Part shown: in pieces, positions 22,605-31,138 of the stretch
Layout: each line of letters opens with the position of its first letter
Numbering within the stretch: the stretch's first letter is position 1
Assembly: GCF_030269325.1 (NCBI RefSeq)
Contig: NZ_BSTD01000002.1
Span: forward strand, 1,426,001-1,490,000
DNA length: 64,000 bases
Direction: 5' to 3'
Source of the DNA: Amycolatopsis sp. NBRC 101858
GTDB taxonomy: Bacteria > Actinomycetota > Actinomycetes > Mycobacteriales > Pseudonocardiaceae
The notes under the pieces: model-generated
What the model was told of the DNA's origin: nothing
What the model saw: the letters and a program-made list of their open reading frames with translations, nothing else
The model's database searches: none
Program-made: the position numbers and the translations under genes

Positions 22605-22994
22605 TCACCGGTGCCGCGCGAGAGCGGCATCCGATGCCAGTTCGTACCGGCGACGTGCCTCGGCGATCTCGCCGACGTGCTGCTCGGCCCATTCCCGGAC
22701 CGGCTTGAGCGCGTCGAGCAACGAGCGTCCGAGCGGGGTGAGCGAGTAGTCCACCCTCGGCGGTGTCACCGAAGGGGTCTCGACCCGCTCGACGATCCCG
22801 TCGTACTCCAAGGCGCGCAGCGTCTCGGTCAGCGCTTTGGCGGTCACGCCCTCGACGACCTTCTTGAGCTCGGTGAACCTCATCGGCCCCGGTTCCAGGG
22901 CGTTGAGCACGGTCGGCACCCAGCGCGCACCGACCCGGTTGAGCACATCCCGGCTCGGGCACCGGGCGGCGAGCAGGTCGTGAGCGGCACCCAT
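22605..22994 (-). CDS. HxlR-family winged-helix regulator
   Basis: A 129-residue MarR-like regulator of the HxlR type. It has the conserved cysteine near the N-terminus (AARCPSRDVLNRVGARW), the helix-turn-helix stretch RFTELKKVVEGVTAKALTETL, and the wing motif VDYSLTPLGRSLL. HxlR proteins sense electrophiles or oxidants through that cysteine and control adjacent oxidoreductases. The ATG at 22994 follows AGGAGGGG. It is divergent from the SDR/HbpS pair, which is the probable target; a short symmetric sequence lies in the gap. Confidence 0.9.
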   Translation of the reverse strand: MGAAHDLLAARCPSRDVLNRVGARWVPTVLNALEPGPMRFTELKKVVEGVTAKALTETLRALEYDGIVERVETPSVTPPRVDYSLTPLGRSLLDALKPVREWAEQHVGEIAEARRRYELASDAALARHR

Positions 22995-23018
22995 TGCCCG
23001 GCCCCTCCTGGTTTCGTT

Positions 23019-23048
23019 GAAGATACCGACACCTCGAAGATACCTTCG
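23019..23048. promoter_or_regulatory. Candidate HxlR operator
   Basis: GAAGATACC is repeated at 23019-23027 and 23036-23044, 17 bases apart. The second copy is part of the inverted repeat CGAAG-ATAC-CTTCG (23035-23048). It lies between the HxlR gene and the SDR it probably controls, about 35 bases before the SDR start. Confidence 0.5.
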
Positions 23049-23082
23049 CCCGAATGAGGGAACAGGACGAAGGAGAATCCCG

Positions 23083-23826
23083 GTGAACTTGGCGCTGAAA
23101 GGCAAGACCGCCCTGGTCAGCGGCTCGTCGTCGGGAATGGGCTTGGGCATCGCCGAGGTCCTGGCGGCCGAAGGCGCCCACGTCGTCATGACCGCCCGGC
23201 GCGCGGACGTGCTGGCCGAGCACGCCGAGCGGATCGGGGCGCACGCGGTTCCGGCGGACCTGAGCCTGCCGGACGAGCCCGCGCGCGTCGTCGCGGAAAC
23301 CGTGGAGCGGTTCGGCGGGCTGGACATCGTGCTGTGGAACAGCGGCGGGCCGCCCCCGAGCAGCGCACTCGACCTGACGCCCGCGCACGTGGTCGAAGCC
23401 GCCGAGACGGTGCTGCTCCCGCTCGTCCGGCTCGTCCGGGCCGGCGTCCCGCACCTTCGCCGGAGTCCGAGCGGGCGGATCCTGGCGATCACGACGACCG
23501 GAGTCCGGGAGCCCACCCCCGGTATGGCGGCGTCCAACGCGGTCCGGCCCGGAATCAACGGCTACCTGAAGACCCTCGCCACCGAACTGGGACCGGACGG
23601 GATCACCGTCAACACCCTGGCCCCGGGCCGCATCGCGACACCGCGCCGGGACGAGGTGTACCTGGACGGGGTGCCGCCGCACCTCACCGAGGAGATTCCC
23701 TTGCGGCGCTGGGGAACCGTCCGGGAGTTCGCCGACGTCGCCGCGTTCCTCGCCTCTCCCCGGGCCTCGTACCTGACGGGCACGACCACCTACGTCGACG
23801 GCGGCCTGACGAGGAGCGCGTCATGA
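23083..23826 (+). CDS. SDR-fold oxidoreductase with altered catalytic residues
   Basis: A 247-residue short-chain dehydrogenase. The cofactor motif GSSSGMGLGIAEVLAAEG, the NSGGPPP segment in place of NNAG, and the C-terminal PRASYLTGTTTYVDGGL are clear. The usual Ser-Tyr-Lys triad is not: the expected YxxxK region reads AASNAVRPGINGYLK, and the preceding serine region reads ITTTGV. Similar divergent SDRs with NSGGP are often annotated as 3-oxoacyl-ACP reductases, but activity must be doubted here. The GTG at 23083 follows GAAGGAGAAT. It is coupled to the HbpS-like gene and divergent from hxlR. Confidence 0.8.
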   Translation: MNLALKGKTALVSGSSSGMGLGIAEVLAAEGAHVVMTARRADVLAEHAERIGAHAVPADLSLPDEPARVVAETVERFGGLDIVLWNSGGPPPSSALDLTPAHVVEAAETVLLPLVRLVRAGVPHLRRSPSGRILAITTTGVREPTPGMAASNAVRPGINGYLKTLATELGPDGITVNTLAPGRIATPRRDEVYLDGVPPHLTEEIPLRRWGTVREFADVAAFLASPRASYLTGTTTYVDGGLTRSAS

Positions 23827-24251
23827 CCGCAGTGACCGTCGAAACCGCTCTCGCGCTGGTGCAAGCAGCCCGCGCGGAAGCGGCCGGATTGGGCGTGCCG
23901 ATGGCGATCGCCGTGGTCGACAGCGGCGGTGCGCTCGTGGCGTTCGCCCGCGCGGACGGCACCCCGTTCCCGCTGACGGAGGTCGCGATCGGCAAGGCCC
24001 ACACCGCCGCGGCCTTCGCGCGCCCGTCGGCCGAGGTCGCCGCGGTGTTCGACGGGCGGGTCCAGTTCACGGCGTCGATCAGTGTGGCGACCGGCGGGCG
24101 GGTGATGCTCGGCAAGGGCGGGGTGCCGATCGTCGAGAACGGGTCCGTCACCGGCGGGATCGGGGCGAGCGGCGGTACCGGGGACCAGGACCTCGCCGTC
24201 GTCGAGACCGCCGTCGCGGCGGTGGTCGGCTCATTCGCGGGCGGCCGGTGA
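23823..24251 (+). CDS. GlcG/HbpS-like small protein
   Basis: A 142-residue protein of the GlcG/HbpS (DUF336) family. The AIAVVDSGGALVAFARADGT segment and the glycine-rich GGIGASGGTGDQDLAVVE near the C-terminus are diagnostic. HbpS of Streptomyces binds haem and modulates a redox two-component system; most relatives have no known function. There is no signal peptide. The ATG at 23823 overlaps the SDR stop as ATGA, so the two probably work together under HxlR control, perhaps in a response to reactive electrophiles. Confidence 0.8.
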   Translation: MTAVTVETALALVQAARAEAAGLGVPMAIAVVDSGGALVAFARADGTPFPLTEVAIGKAHTAAAFARPSAEVAAVFDGRVQFTASISVATGGRVMLGKGGVPIVENGSVTGGIGASGGTGDQDLAVVETAVAAVVGSFAGGR

Positions 24252-24315
24252 ACTCTTTCGCAGTGACAAGCATTCCGGATAGCCTGGCGGCTCGACCGCC
24301 GAACAAAGGAGTCTC

Positions 24316-25530
24316 GTGACTTCAGCAGGGCACGCGCCGGACATTCTGTCACCGGAGTTCGCCGCCGATCCGTATTCCGCGTACGACGTCATGCTCAGCC
24401 ATTCGCCGGTGATCTGGCACGAAGGAATGCAGAGCTACGTCATTTCGCGCTACGACGACGTGTCTCGCGCATTCAAGGAGAGCGCATTCACCACCGACAA
24501 CTACGGCTGGCAGCTGGAACCCGTGCACGGCCGGACGATCCTGCAGATGAGCGGCCGCGAACACGCGGTCCGCCGCGCGCTGGTGGCGCCCGCCTTCCGG
24601 GGCAACGAGCTGGAGCAGAAGTTCCGCCCGGTGATCGAACGGAACTCCGCGCAGCTCATCGACGTCTTCCGCGGCCGCGGCTCGGCCGACATCGTCACCG
24701 ACTACGCCCGCCACTTCCCGATCAACGTCATCGTCGACATGCTGGGCCTGGACCAGAACGACCACGCCCGGTTCCAGCGCTGGTACAGCGCGATCATCGC
24801 CTTCCTCGGCAACCTCAGCCAGGACGAGGACGTCGCCGCGGCCGGGCTCCGGACCCACGACGAACTCGCCGCCTACATGATCCCGATCATCCGGGACCGC
24901 CGCGAAAACCCCGGCGACGACCTCCTTTCGGCGCTCTGCGCCGCCGAGGTGGACGGCACCAGCATGAGCGACGAGGACATCAAAGCCTTCTGCAGCCTGC
25001 TGCTGGCCGCCGGTGGCGAGACCACCGACAAGGCGATCGCCAGCCTGTTCCGGAACCTGCTGGCGCACCCCGACCAGCTCGACGCCGTGCGCGCCGACCG
25101 CACGCTGGTGCCGAAGGCGTTCGCCGAAACCCTGCGGCACACGCCACCGGTGCACATGATCATGCGGCAGCCGGCGGAGGACATCGAGATCGGCGGCGAG
25201 AAGATCCCCGCCGGCAGCACGGTGACCTGCCTGATCGGCGCGGCCAACCGCGACCCCCGCCGGTTCGCGAACCCCGGTGCGTTCGACATCTTCCGCACGG
25301 ACCTCCCGACCGAGACCGCGTTCTCGGCGGCGGCCAGTCACCTGTCCTTCGCGCTGGGCCGCCACTTTTGCGTCGGCGCGCTCCTGGCGAAGACCGAGAT
25401 CGAGGTCGGCGTCAACCAGCTGCTCGACGCGATGCCGGACCTGCGGCTCGCCGAGGGCGCGGCCCCGGCCGAACGAGGCGTGTTCACCCGGGGACCGGAG
25501 TCACTGCGGGTGACGTTCACCCCGGCGTAG
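24316..25530 (+). CDS. Cytochrome P450 (bacterial soluble type)
   Basis: A 404-residue P450. The I-helix motif is LLAAGGETTDKAI, the ExxR motif is ETLRHT, and the haem-thiolate loop is SFALGRHFCVGALLAK, where the cysteine ligates iron. The usual Phe and Gly of the haem loop are partly altered (FALGRHFC). The GTG at 24316 has AAAGGAG a few bases upstream. It stands alone and faces the conservon P450 tail to tail across a strong hairpin. No ferredoxin gene is adjacent. The substrate is unknown; a role in secondary metabolism is possible but not indicated. Confidence 0.9.
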   Translation: MTSAGHAPDILSPEFAADPYSAYDVMLSHSPVIWHEGMQSYVISRYDDVSRAFKESAFTTDNYGWQLEPVHGRTILQMSGREHAVRRALVAPAFRGNELEQKFRPVIERNSAQLIDVFRGRGSADIVTDYARHFPINVIVDMLGLDQNDHARFQRWYSAIIAFLGNLSQDEDVAAAGLRTHDELAAYMIPIIRDRRENPGDDLLSALCAAEVDGTSMSDEDIKAFCSLLLAAGGETTDKAIASLFRNLLAHPDQLDAVRADRTLVPKAFAETLRHTPPVHMIMRQPAEDIEIGGEKIPAGSTVTCLIGAANRDPRRFANPGAFDIFRTDLPTETAFSAAASHLSFALGRHFCVGALLAKTEIEVGVNQLLDAMPDLRLAEGAAPAERGVFTRGPESLRVTFTPA

Positions 25531-25531
25531 G

Positions 25532-25568
25532 CCGAGTTGCCCCGGCCGGCCACGCGGCCGGGGCTCGG
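25532..25568. terminator. Bidirectional hairpin between the two P450 genes
   Basis: CCCCGGCCG (25540-25548) and CGGCCGGGG (25555-25563) form a nine-base-pair stem with a six-base loop. CCGAG and CTCGG lie outside it and could extend the stem after a three-base bulge. It occupies most of the 45-base gap between convergent genes. Confidence 0.75.
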
Positions 25569-25575
25569 ACAACGG

Positions 25576-26835
25576 TCACCACGCCGCCGGTGCGGCCACG
25601 TGGACCGGGGTGAAGTGCACCGGCAGGCTCTCCAGCCCCCGCATCCACACCGACGGCCGCCACACCAGTTCCCCGGCCGGGACCGCGAGCTCGAGGTCCG
25701 GGAGCCGGTCCAGCAGGACTTCGACGGTCGTGCGGGCGATCACCTCGGCCACTTCCGGTGCGGGATAAGGACAACCGTGCTCGCCGTGGCCGAACGACAT
25801 GTGCGCGTGGTTGCCCAGCGCGCCCGCCGCCGCGTCGGGCCGGGCGTGCGGGTCGGCGTTCCCGGCCGCCAGCCCGAGCACCACCAGATCCCCCTGCCGC
25901 ACGCGGACCCCGCTGAGCACGGTGTCGCGGCTCGCGAAGCGCCCGATGAAGTTCTGCGTGGGCGTGTCGTGCCACAGCACCTCGTTGAGGGCCTGGCCGA
26001 CGCTGCCCCGGCCACCCGAGAGCGTCATCGCGAACCGGCTGTCGGTCAGCATCAGCCGGATGGTGTTGCCGATCCAGTTCGCCGTCGGCTGCTGCGCCGC
26101 GGCCGTCACCACCAGCAGGTCCTGGACGACCTCGTCGTCGGTCAGGTTCGCCGCGTCCTGCATCATCGCCGTCGGCACGTCCGCGCCCGGCCGCTCGTGC
26201 TTCACCGCGACCAGCCGCGCCATCGCCTCCTGCACCCGCCCGTACGCGGGCAGCGCTTCGGGGCCGACGTCCAGCGACAGGGCGACGTCCCGCACCAGCG
26301 CGGGCGCCTCCGAGTCGGGCATGCCGTACATCTTCGCGAGCGCGAGCAGCGGCGCCTGCTGGGCGAACTGGGCGATCAGGTCGGCTTCGCCGGTGCCCGC
26401 GAAGGCGTCGATCAGCCGGTCGGCGATGCGCTCGCAGTGCGCGCTGAGGTCGAACTGGTCGACCGCCGACAGCGCGTCGCCGATCGCGCCCGCCCGGCGC
26501 CGGTGTTCGGCGGCCTCGGTGAACATCACCGACGGGTTGTGCATGACGTAGGGCAGCAGCGGCCAGTCGCCGGGCACGTTGTCCCACTGGTTCCACCGGC
26601 GGCTGTCGCGGGCGAACAGCTGGGAGTCCTGGCACACCTGGTGGATCTCGCGGTAGCCGGTCAGCAGCCACGCGGGGATGTCGCCGTCGAGCAGGACCGG
26701 GACGACCCCGCCGTACTGCCGCCGGATCCGGGCGTACAGCGCGGCCGGGTCCTTCTGGAACTCGGGTCCGTACAACCGGACGCGGTCCGCGGCGGGGATC
26801 GTCTCCGCCGGGGTGCTGGTCTGGAAACCGGTCAC
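25576..26835 (-). CDS. Conservon cytochrome P450 (CvnE-type)
   Basis: A 419-residue P450 that closes a conservon operon. The haem loop reads MSFGHGEHGCPYPAPEVAEV, with the cysteine ligand in GCPYPA. The I-helix region VVTAAAQQPTANWIGN lacks the usual acid-alcohol pair (AGxxT), as is common in CvnE proteins. The GTG at 26835 overlaps the GTPase stop as GTGA. In Streptomyces, cvnE products are optional effectors of the cvnA-D signalling complex and their chemistry is mostly unknown. Altered oxygen-activation residues suggest an unusual or non-oxidative role; that is inference. Confidence 0.85.
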   Translation of the reverse strand: MTGFQTSTPAETIPAADRVRLYGPEFQKDPAALYARIRRQYGGVVPVLLDGDIPAWLLTGYREIHQVCQDSQLFARDSRRWNQWDNVPGDWPLLPYVMHNPSVMFTEAAEHRRRAGAIGDALSAVDQFDLSAHCERIADRLIDAFAGTGEADLIAQFAQQAPLLALAKMYGMPDSEAPALVRDVALSLDVGPEALPAYGRVQEAMARLVAVKHERPGADVPTAMMQDAANLTDDEVVQDLLVVTAAAQQPTANWIGNTIRLMLTDSRFAMTLSGGRGSVGQALNEVLWHDTPTQNFIGRFASRDTVLSGVRVRQGDLVVLGLAAGNADPHARPDAAAGALGNHAHMSFGHGEHGCPYPAPEVAEVIARTTVEVLLDRLPDLELAVPAGELVWRPSVWMRGLESLPVHFTPVHVAAPAAW

Positions 26836-27440
26836 GATGCGCCCTCCCGGACTTTGGACAGGGTGTAGAGGTGGTCGACGAGCGAGATCAGCACCTGCTT
26901 GGACGAGTCCCGGTCGCGGGCGTCGCAGTCGACGAGCGGCACCTCGTCGGACAGGTCGAGCGCGGCGCGGACGTCGTCGAGGCTGTGCTTCGGGGGGCCG
27001 AAGTTGTTGCGTGCCACGATGAACGGCGTCCCGTGGTGTTCGAGCCGGTCGATCGCGTACCACGAGTCGGCCAGCCGCCGGGCGTCCACCAGGACGACGG
27101 CGCCGAGGGTGCCGGCGAAGAGGCTGTCCCAGAGGAACCAGAAGCGTTCCTGCCCGGGGGCGCCGAACAGGTAGAGGATCAGCTGGTCGTCGAGGCTGAT
27201 CCGGCCGAAGTCGAACGCCACCGTGGTCGTCGTCTTGGCCTGCACCCCGCGGGTGTGGTCGACGCCGATCCCGGCCTGGGTCATCGTCTCTTCGGTGCTC
27301 AGCGGCCGGATCTCGCTGACCGACCGGACCATGGTCGTCTTCCCGACGCCGAAGCCGCCGACGATGACGATCTTCAGTCCGTCGGACGCGGTGTCGGCGA
27401 GCGGGAGCCGTTCGGCTGTTTCAGAGATTGCGGAGTCCAA
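26832..27440 (-). CDS. cvnD: Conservon small GTPase-like protein (CvnD)
   Basis: A 202-residue P-loop GTP/ATP-binding protein. Walker A is GGFGVGKTTMVRSVSE, the switch region holds TTTTVAFDFGRI, and APGQERFWFLWDSL replaces the DxxGQ motif. ARNNF takes the place of NKxD. These are the features of the cvnD Ras-like family unique to actinobacteria. The start is a TTG at 27440, 20 bases inside cvnC. It is thought to work with CvnB and CvnC under the membrane sensor CvnA, in a GPCR-like switch affecting development and secondary metabolism. Confidence 0.9.
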   Translation of the reverse strand: MDSAISETAERLPLADTASDGLKIVIVGGFGVGKTTMVRSVSEIRPLSTEETMTQAGIGVDHTRGVQAKTTTTVAFDFGRISLDDQLILYLFGAPGQERFWFLWDSLFAGTLGAVVLVDARRLADSWYAIDRLEHHGTPFIVARNNFGPPKHSLDDVRAALDLSDEVPLVDCDARDRDSSKQVLISLVDHLYTLSKVREGAS

Positions 27441-27780
27441 CGAGCACCTTCTTGAGGAATTCCGAGTCGGAGGTCCGTCCGGCGGTCTGGGCCGACGACG
27501 GATGTCGGGCGGACACCTTGCCCGTGGCCAGCAGGTCCGCGAGCAGGATCTTGGTCACACTCACCGGGAGCGCCAGCTCGGCCGACAGCTCCACGACGGA
27601 CGTCGGCTTCGCGGTGATCCCGAGAATCCGGACGTGCTCGGACTGCATGCCCGCGGACGGTTCCGACTCCCTGACGATCAAGGTGACCAGATCGAGGTCG
27701 ATGTCGTCCGCGCTGCTGCGCCCGCCCGTGACCGTGTAGAGCCGGTCCGGGTCTTCCCCGTCGAGCGCCGAGCGCGTCAC
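27421..27780 (-). CDS. cvnC: Conservon DUF742 protein (CvnC)
   Basis: A 119-residue DUF742 protein with a winged-helix-like fold. Recognisable segments are RLYTVTGGRSSADD, ILGITAKPTSVVELSAEL and PVSVTKILLADLLATGKV. It links the roadblock protein and the GTPase in conservon complexes; no catalytic activity is known. The GTG at 27780 overlaps the cvnB stop as GTGA, and its own stop lies inside cvnD. Gene order A-B-C-D-E and the overlaps leave little doubt about identity. Confidence 0.9.
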   Translation of the reverse strand: MTRSALDGEDPDRLYTVTGGRSSADDIDLDLVTLIVRESEPSAGMQSEHVRILGITAKPTSVVELSAELALPVSVTKILLADLLATGKVSARHPSSAQTAGRTSDSEFLKKVLVGLRNL

Positions 27781-28196
27781 GAAGCCGGGTTGTCGGCCGC
27801 CGCGAAGCGCGGCGGGGCGGTGAAGACCGAGCCGATCTGCTCCACCAGCTCGTCCATGTTGTGCCCGATCAGGCCGACGTCGGCGTCCTCCGTGGCGATC
27901 ACGGCCAGGTGCGAGCCGACCCCGGCTTCCACGATGAAGAGGATCCCGCCGTGGAACTCGGTCATCGAGTTCCGCACGCCGCCGGTGCCGTCGCCGAACT
28001 CGACCGACGCGCCGTGCGCCAGCGCCTGGACGCCGGCGGCGATCGCGGCCAGCTGGTCGGCGCGGTCGACGGTGAGCCCTTGGGTGTGGCAGAGCTTCAG
28101 GCCGTCCCGGGACAGCACGAGGGCGTGACAGGCGCCGGCGGTGTTGCCGACGAGGTTCTCGAGGAGCCATTCGAGGCTCTTGTCCGAATCAGTCAT
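27777..28196 (-). CDS. cvnB: Conservon roadblock/LC7 protein (CvnB)
   Basis: A 139-residue roadblock/LC7-fold protein. It starts SLEWLLENLVGNTAGACHALVLSRDG and contains GGILFIVEAGVGSHLAVIA and GHNMDELVEQIGSVF. Proteins of this fold regulate small GTPases, here CvnD. The ATG at 28196 is the only sensible start, although the ribosome site is weak. A 76-base gap separates it from cvnA, the largest gap in the operon, so a secondary promoter there is possible. Confidence 0.9.
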   Translation of the reverse strand: MTDSDKSLEWLLENLVGNTAGACHALVLSRDGLKLCHTQGLTVDRADQLAAIAAGVQALAHGASVEFGDGTGGVRNSMTEFHGGILFIVEAGVGSHLAVIATEDADVGLIGHNMDELVEQIGSVFTAPPRFAAADNPAS

Positions 28197-28272
28197 CGAA
28201 TCCGGGGCCCGGCGTGGCGGATCCCCTTGCTCCTATCTGGCGGTGTGCGGGTGAACGGGGCAGAGCGACGGG

Positions 28273-29697
28273 TCACGCGTCTTCGCCGGTGTCCGGCGGG
28301 GAAGCGGCGTGGCGCGACGGCGTGGCACCACCGCTGCGGCGCTGCTGGAAGGCCCCGAACCGGGACCCGGAGTCACGCTCGGCCCGGGCGGGGCTCGGCG
28401 TGGGCGACGGCGGCCGGCGCGACGCGGCGGTCAGCGTCTGCCCGCGCGAGCGCTTCGGCAGTTCGGACGGTTCGGTCAGGTCGCCGGCGATCTCGTGGCT
28501 CGTGTCGGGCCCGGGCCACACGACGGTGGCGGCCGGCTCGTCCGCCTCCGGCAGGGCTTCGGGCCGGGGCTGTGTGATCAGCTGCGTCGGGATGCGCATG
28601 ACCACGCCGATCCCGCCGCGCGAAGAGGGCCGGAAGAACACGTGCAGCTGGTGCTTGCGCGCCAGGCTGCCGACGACCGCGAGCCCCAGCCGCGTCCCCG
28701 ACATGGACGTCAGATCGAGCGGCTGGTCGAGGGACACCGCGCGCTCGGCGCGGACGAGGGCCTGCGCCTTCATCCCGAGGCCGCCGTCCTCGATGGTGAT
28801 GACTGCCCCATTGTGCAGATCTTCGACATAAACGTGCACTTCTTCGGACGGCGCGGAGAATTTGGTGGCATTGTCCATCAGTTCGGCGAGTGCGTGCATG
28901 ACGTCTTCCGCGGCGTAGCCGACGACCGCGACCCCGCTCGCGGAATGCACCCGGACCCGCTGATAAGCGCCGATCCGGCCGAGCGCCCCGCGCAGGATGC
29001 TTTCCATCCGGATCGGTTTCGTCCACCGACGGCCCGACCGCGCGCCGGTGAGCACCGCGATGCTGTCGGCCAGCCGGCCCGCCTGCGCCGTGCTGTGGTC
29101 CACTTTCAGGAGATCCCCGAGCATCGCGTCGGACGACCGGTTTTCCATTTCCCGCAGGTCCCCGAGCGTGCTGGTCGCCAGCGCCTGCAGCCGGCCCGCG
29201 GCGTTCGCGCAGGCCGCGGTGGCGGCGGCCCGGCGGCGTTCACCGACGGCGATCTCGTCGACCAGCAGCCGCAGGACGCGCTGGTGCTGGTCATCGGCGG
29301 GGCGCGGGACTTCGGCGAGGACGCTGTCCGCGGGCGCGCCACCGCGCAGGCGCCGCACCGCTTCGGGGACGGTCTCGTCGAGCAGCCGGGCCAGTTCATC
29401 GCCGCCGAACTGGACGGATTCACGGGCCCGCCGGGCCTCGTCGAGTGCGGCTTCGGTCCGCGCGTTCGCGTGCGCGACCTGGTCACCGCGGCGCAGCGCG
29501 AAGAACACGGCGACACAGGCGGCGATCCCGGTGACCGCACCGGCCACGGCGACGAGAATCCCCTGACCACCGGAAATCGACAGGGAGACCCCGGTCCAGA
29601 TCGCGCCGACGACGACAGCGGTGCCGAGCACCCCGATTACAGCCCGGCCGGCTGACTCGCGTTCTTCCCGGCGCTGTGCGGGCGGTCGTTCCGACAT
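28273..29697 (-). CDS. cvnA: Conservon sensor, histidine-kinase-like ATPase (CvnA)
   Basis: A 474-residue membrane sensor. Two hydrophobic segments (about residues 19-40 and 47-68) anchor it. A helical linker follows, then a GHKL ATPase domain with the N box LAELMDNATKFSAPSEE, the G1 box IEDGGLGM and the G2 segment GTRLGLAVVGSLA. There is no conserved phosphoacceptor histidine box, as expected for CvnA. The C-terminal 100 residues are Pro/Ser/Arg-rich and disordered. The ATG at 29697 is preferred (GTGGAGCGG upstream), but a start at 29760 is possible. It is the first gene of the conservon. Confidence 0.85.
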   Translation of the reverse strand: MSERPPAQRREERESAGRAVIGVLGTAVVVGAIWTGVSLSISGGQGILVAVAGAVTGIAACVAVFFALRRGDQVAHANARTEAALDEARRARESVQFGGDELARLLDETVPEAVRRLRGGAPADSVLAEVPRPADDQHQRVLRLLVDEIAVGERRRAAATAACANAAGRLQALATSTLGDLREMENRSSDAMLGDLLKVDHSTAQAGRLADSIAVLTGARSGRRWTKPIRMESILRGALGRIGAYQRVRVHSASGVAVVGYAAEDVMHALAELMDNATKFSAPSEEVHVYVEDLHNGAVITIEDGGLGMKAQALVRAERAVSLDQPLDLTSMSGTRLGLAVVGSLARKHQLHVFFRPSSRGGIGVVMRIPTQLITQPRPEALPEADEPAATVVWPGPDTSHEIAGDLTEPSELPKRSRGQTLTAASRRPPSPTPSPARAERDSGSRFGAFQQRRSGGATPSRHAASPPDTGEDA

Positions 29698-29979
29698 CCG
29701 CTCCACTTCCTCGAGTCCGATTGGAGCCCGAACACTACTCGGTTTGCCAACAGAGATCACGACTCGGTTTCGAAGTGCGGCGAACGGTCAGCCGGCCCGG
29801 GTTGCCGGACGGATGAAATCCGGATTACCACTAACGCGACCGGAAGGGCCGACCGACGATTCCTCGCAGGTCGGCGACCGATTGACTGTCCTTTGTGGAA
29901 TTGTCTCGACTCTGATCGAGCGAGTGGCCGAGCACGGCACCCACCGTCATTTGCGCCCCGAACGCTCGCGGACTCTCTC
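29698..29979. other. Upstream region of the conservon, no gene seen
   Basis: These 282 bases separate the conservon from the end of the FAD oxidase operon; both are transcribed leftward. The stretch 29740-29920 is notably less GC-rich than the flanks and should contain the cvnA promoter. I see no convincing terminator for the upstream operon and no small gene. Confidence 0.5.
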
Positions 29980-31122
29980 CTACCCCACCCCCAGCCGCTC
30001 GAAAGTGAACGGCCGCAGCGCTTCCGGGCGCTCTCCGTCGAGGGCCCAGCTCGCCAGCGCCTCGCCGGCCGCCGGGGCCAGTGCGAAGCCGTGGCCGCTC
30101 CAGCCCGTTGCCGCGAACACCGCGCCGGGGCCGGGTACCCGGTCGATCACCGGGATCAGGTCGATGGTGCTCGTGTCGGCGCGGCTGTTGTCGACCGCCA
30201 GCACCTCGGCGCCGGCCAGTGCCGGGATCGTCGCGGCCACGTCGGCCAGGGTGGCGCGCAGGACTGCCGGGTCGGGGGTGCCGATGCCGGTCGCCGCGTC
30301 CCAGCCGCCCGGCCGCCCGCCGGACAGCATCACCCGGCCCTCGTCGGTCAGCTTCACCGACAGCGAGCGCCGGGTGTGCCCGACCTGGTGGTTCAGCGCG
30401 AAATCCGGTGGTGGCGCGACGAACGTGACCTGCGTGGCCTTCTCCCACACCGGCAGGCTCAGGCCGGACGAGTCCGCGAGCAGCCGCGGCACCGCTCGGT
30501 TGGCCGCCAGGACCACCCCGCGCGTGACGCGCAGCTCGTCGCCCTCGGCCAGGCGCAGCGTGACCGCGCCGCCGGGGTGCGGCACCAGCCCGGTCACCGC
30601 CGTGTGCTCGAGGATGGGCGCACCCAGTTCGCCGGCGGCCTTGGCGAACGCCCTCGTCGTCGCCGGGTGGTCGCCCGTGCCGTCTTCGGGGGTGAAGAGC
30701 GCGACCCGGATGCCGTCGGCGAGGCCCGGCTGCATCTCGTCCAGCTCTTCGCGGTCGACGATCGAACACGGGATCCCGGCGGCCTGCTGCGCTTGCGCCC
30801 GGGCGGGCACGCTCTGCCAGCCCGAAACCCCGGCGACCTCGACGTCGTAGACGCTGAGGAGGCCGTTGCGCCGGAAGCCGGTCGGCGCCCCGAGCAGCGC
30901 GTCCAGCTCCGGCCAGAGCTCCATCGCGCGCCGCGCCAGCGGCAGCTCCCGCAGGTCCCTTCCCCCGGCCCGGACGCCCCGGCGACCGGGGCCGCCCGAC
31001 GCGCCGGACGCGAGCTCGTCCGCTTCCAGCAGCACGGTTTCCGCGCCGCGGCGGGCGAGGTTCCACGCGGTGGCGGTGCCGACGACACCACCCCCGATGA
31101 CGGCGTACTCGACGGATTGCAC
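29980..31122 (-). CDS. FAD-dependent D-amino-acid oxidase-family oxidoreductase
   Basis: A 380-residue flavoprotein of the DAO (glycine oxidase/sarcosine oxidase-like) family. The dinucleotide-binding motif is YAVIGGGVVGTATAWNLARR, followed by LLEADELASGASGG. The C-terminal ATGWSGHGFALAPAAGEALA is the second FAD contact. Such enzymes oxidise amino acids or N-substituted amino acids to imines. The GTG at 31122 has GGGAGGA eight bases upstream. It is the last gene of an operon encoding a polar amino-acid importer. The likely job is catabolism of the imported amino acid or opine, under the divergent RpiR regulator. Confidence 0.85.
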   Translation of the reverse strand: MQSVEYAVIGGGVVGTATAWNLARRGAETVLLEADELASGASGGPGRRGVRAGGRDLRELPLARRAMELWPELDALLGAPTGFRRNGLLSVYDVEVAGVSGWQSVPARAQAQQAAGIPCSIVDREELDEMQPGLADGIRVALFTPEDGTGDHPATTRAFAKAAGELGAPILEHTAVTGLVPHPGGAVTLRLAEGDELRVTRGVVLAANRAVPRLLADSSGLSLPVWEKATQVTFVAPPPDFALNHQVGHTRRSLSVKLTDEGRVMLSGGRPGGWDAATGIGTPDPAVLRATLADVAATIPALAGAEVLAVDNSRADTSTIDLIPVIDRVPGPGAVFAATGWSGHGFALAPAAGEALASWALDGERPEALRPFTFERLGVG

Positions 31123-31138
31123 GTGCGATTCCTCCCTT

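Noticed and set aside
24316..26835. Treating the two neighbouring P450 genes as a duplicated pair
   Set aside because: They are convergent, separated by a terminator, and differ in the I-helix and haem-loop motifs. One belongs to the conservon and the other stands alone.
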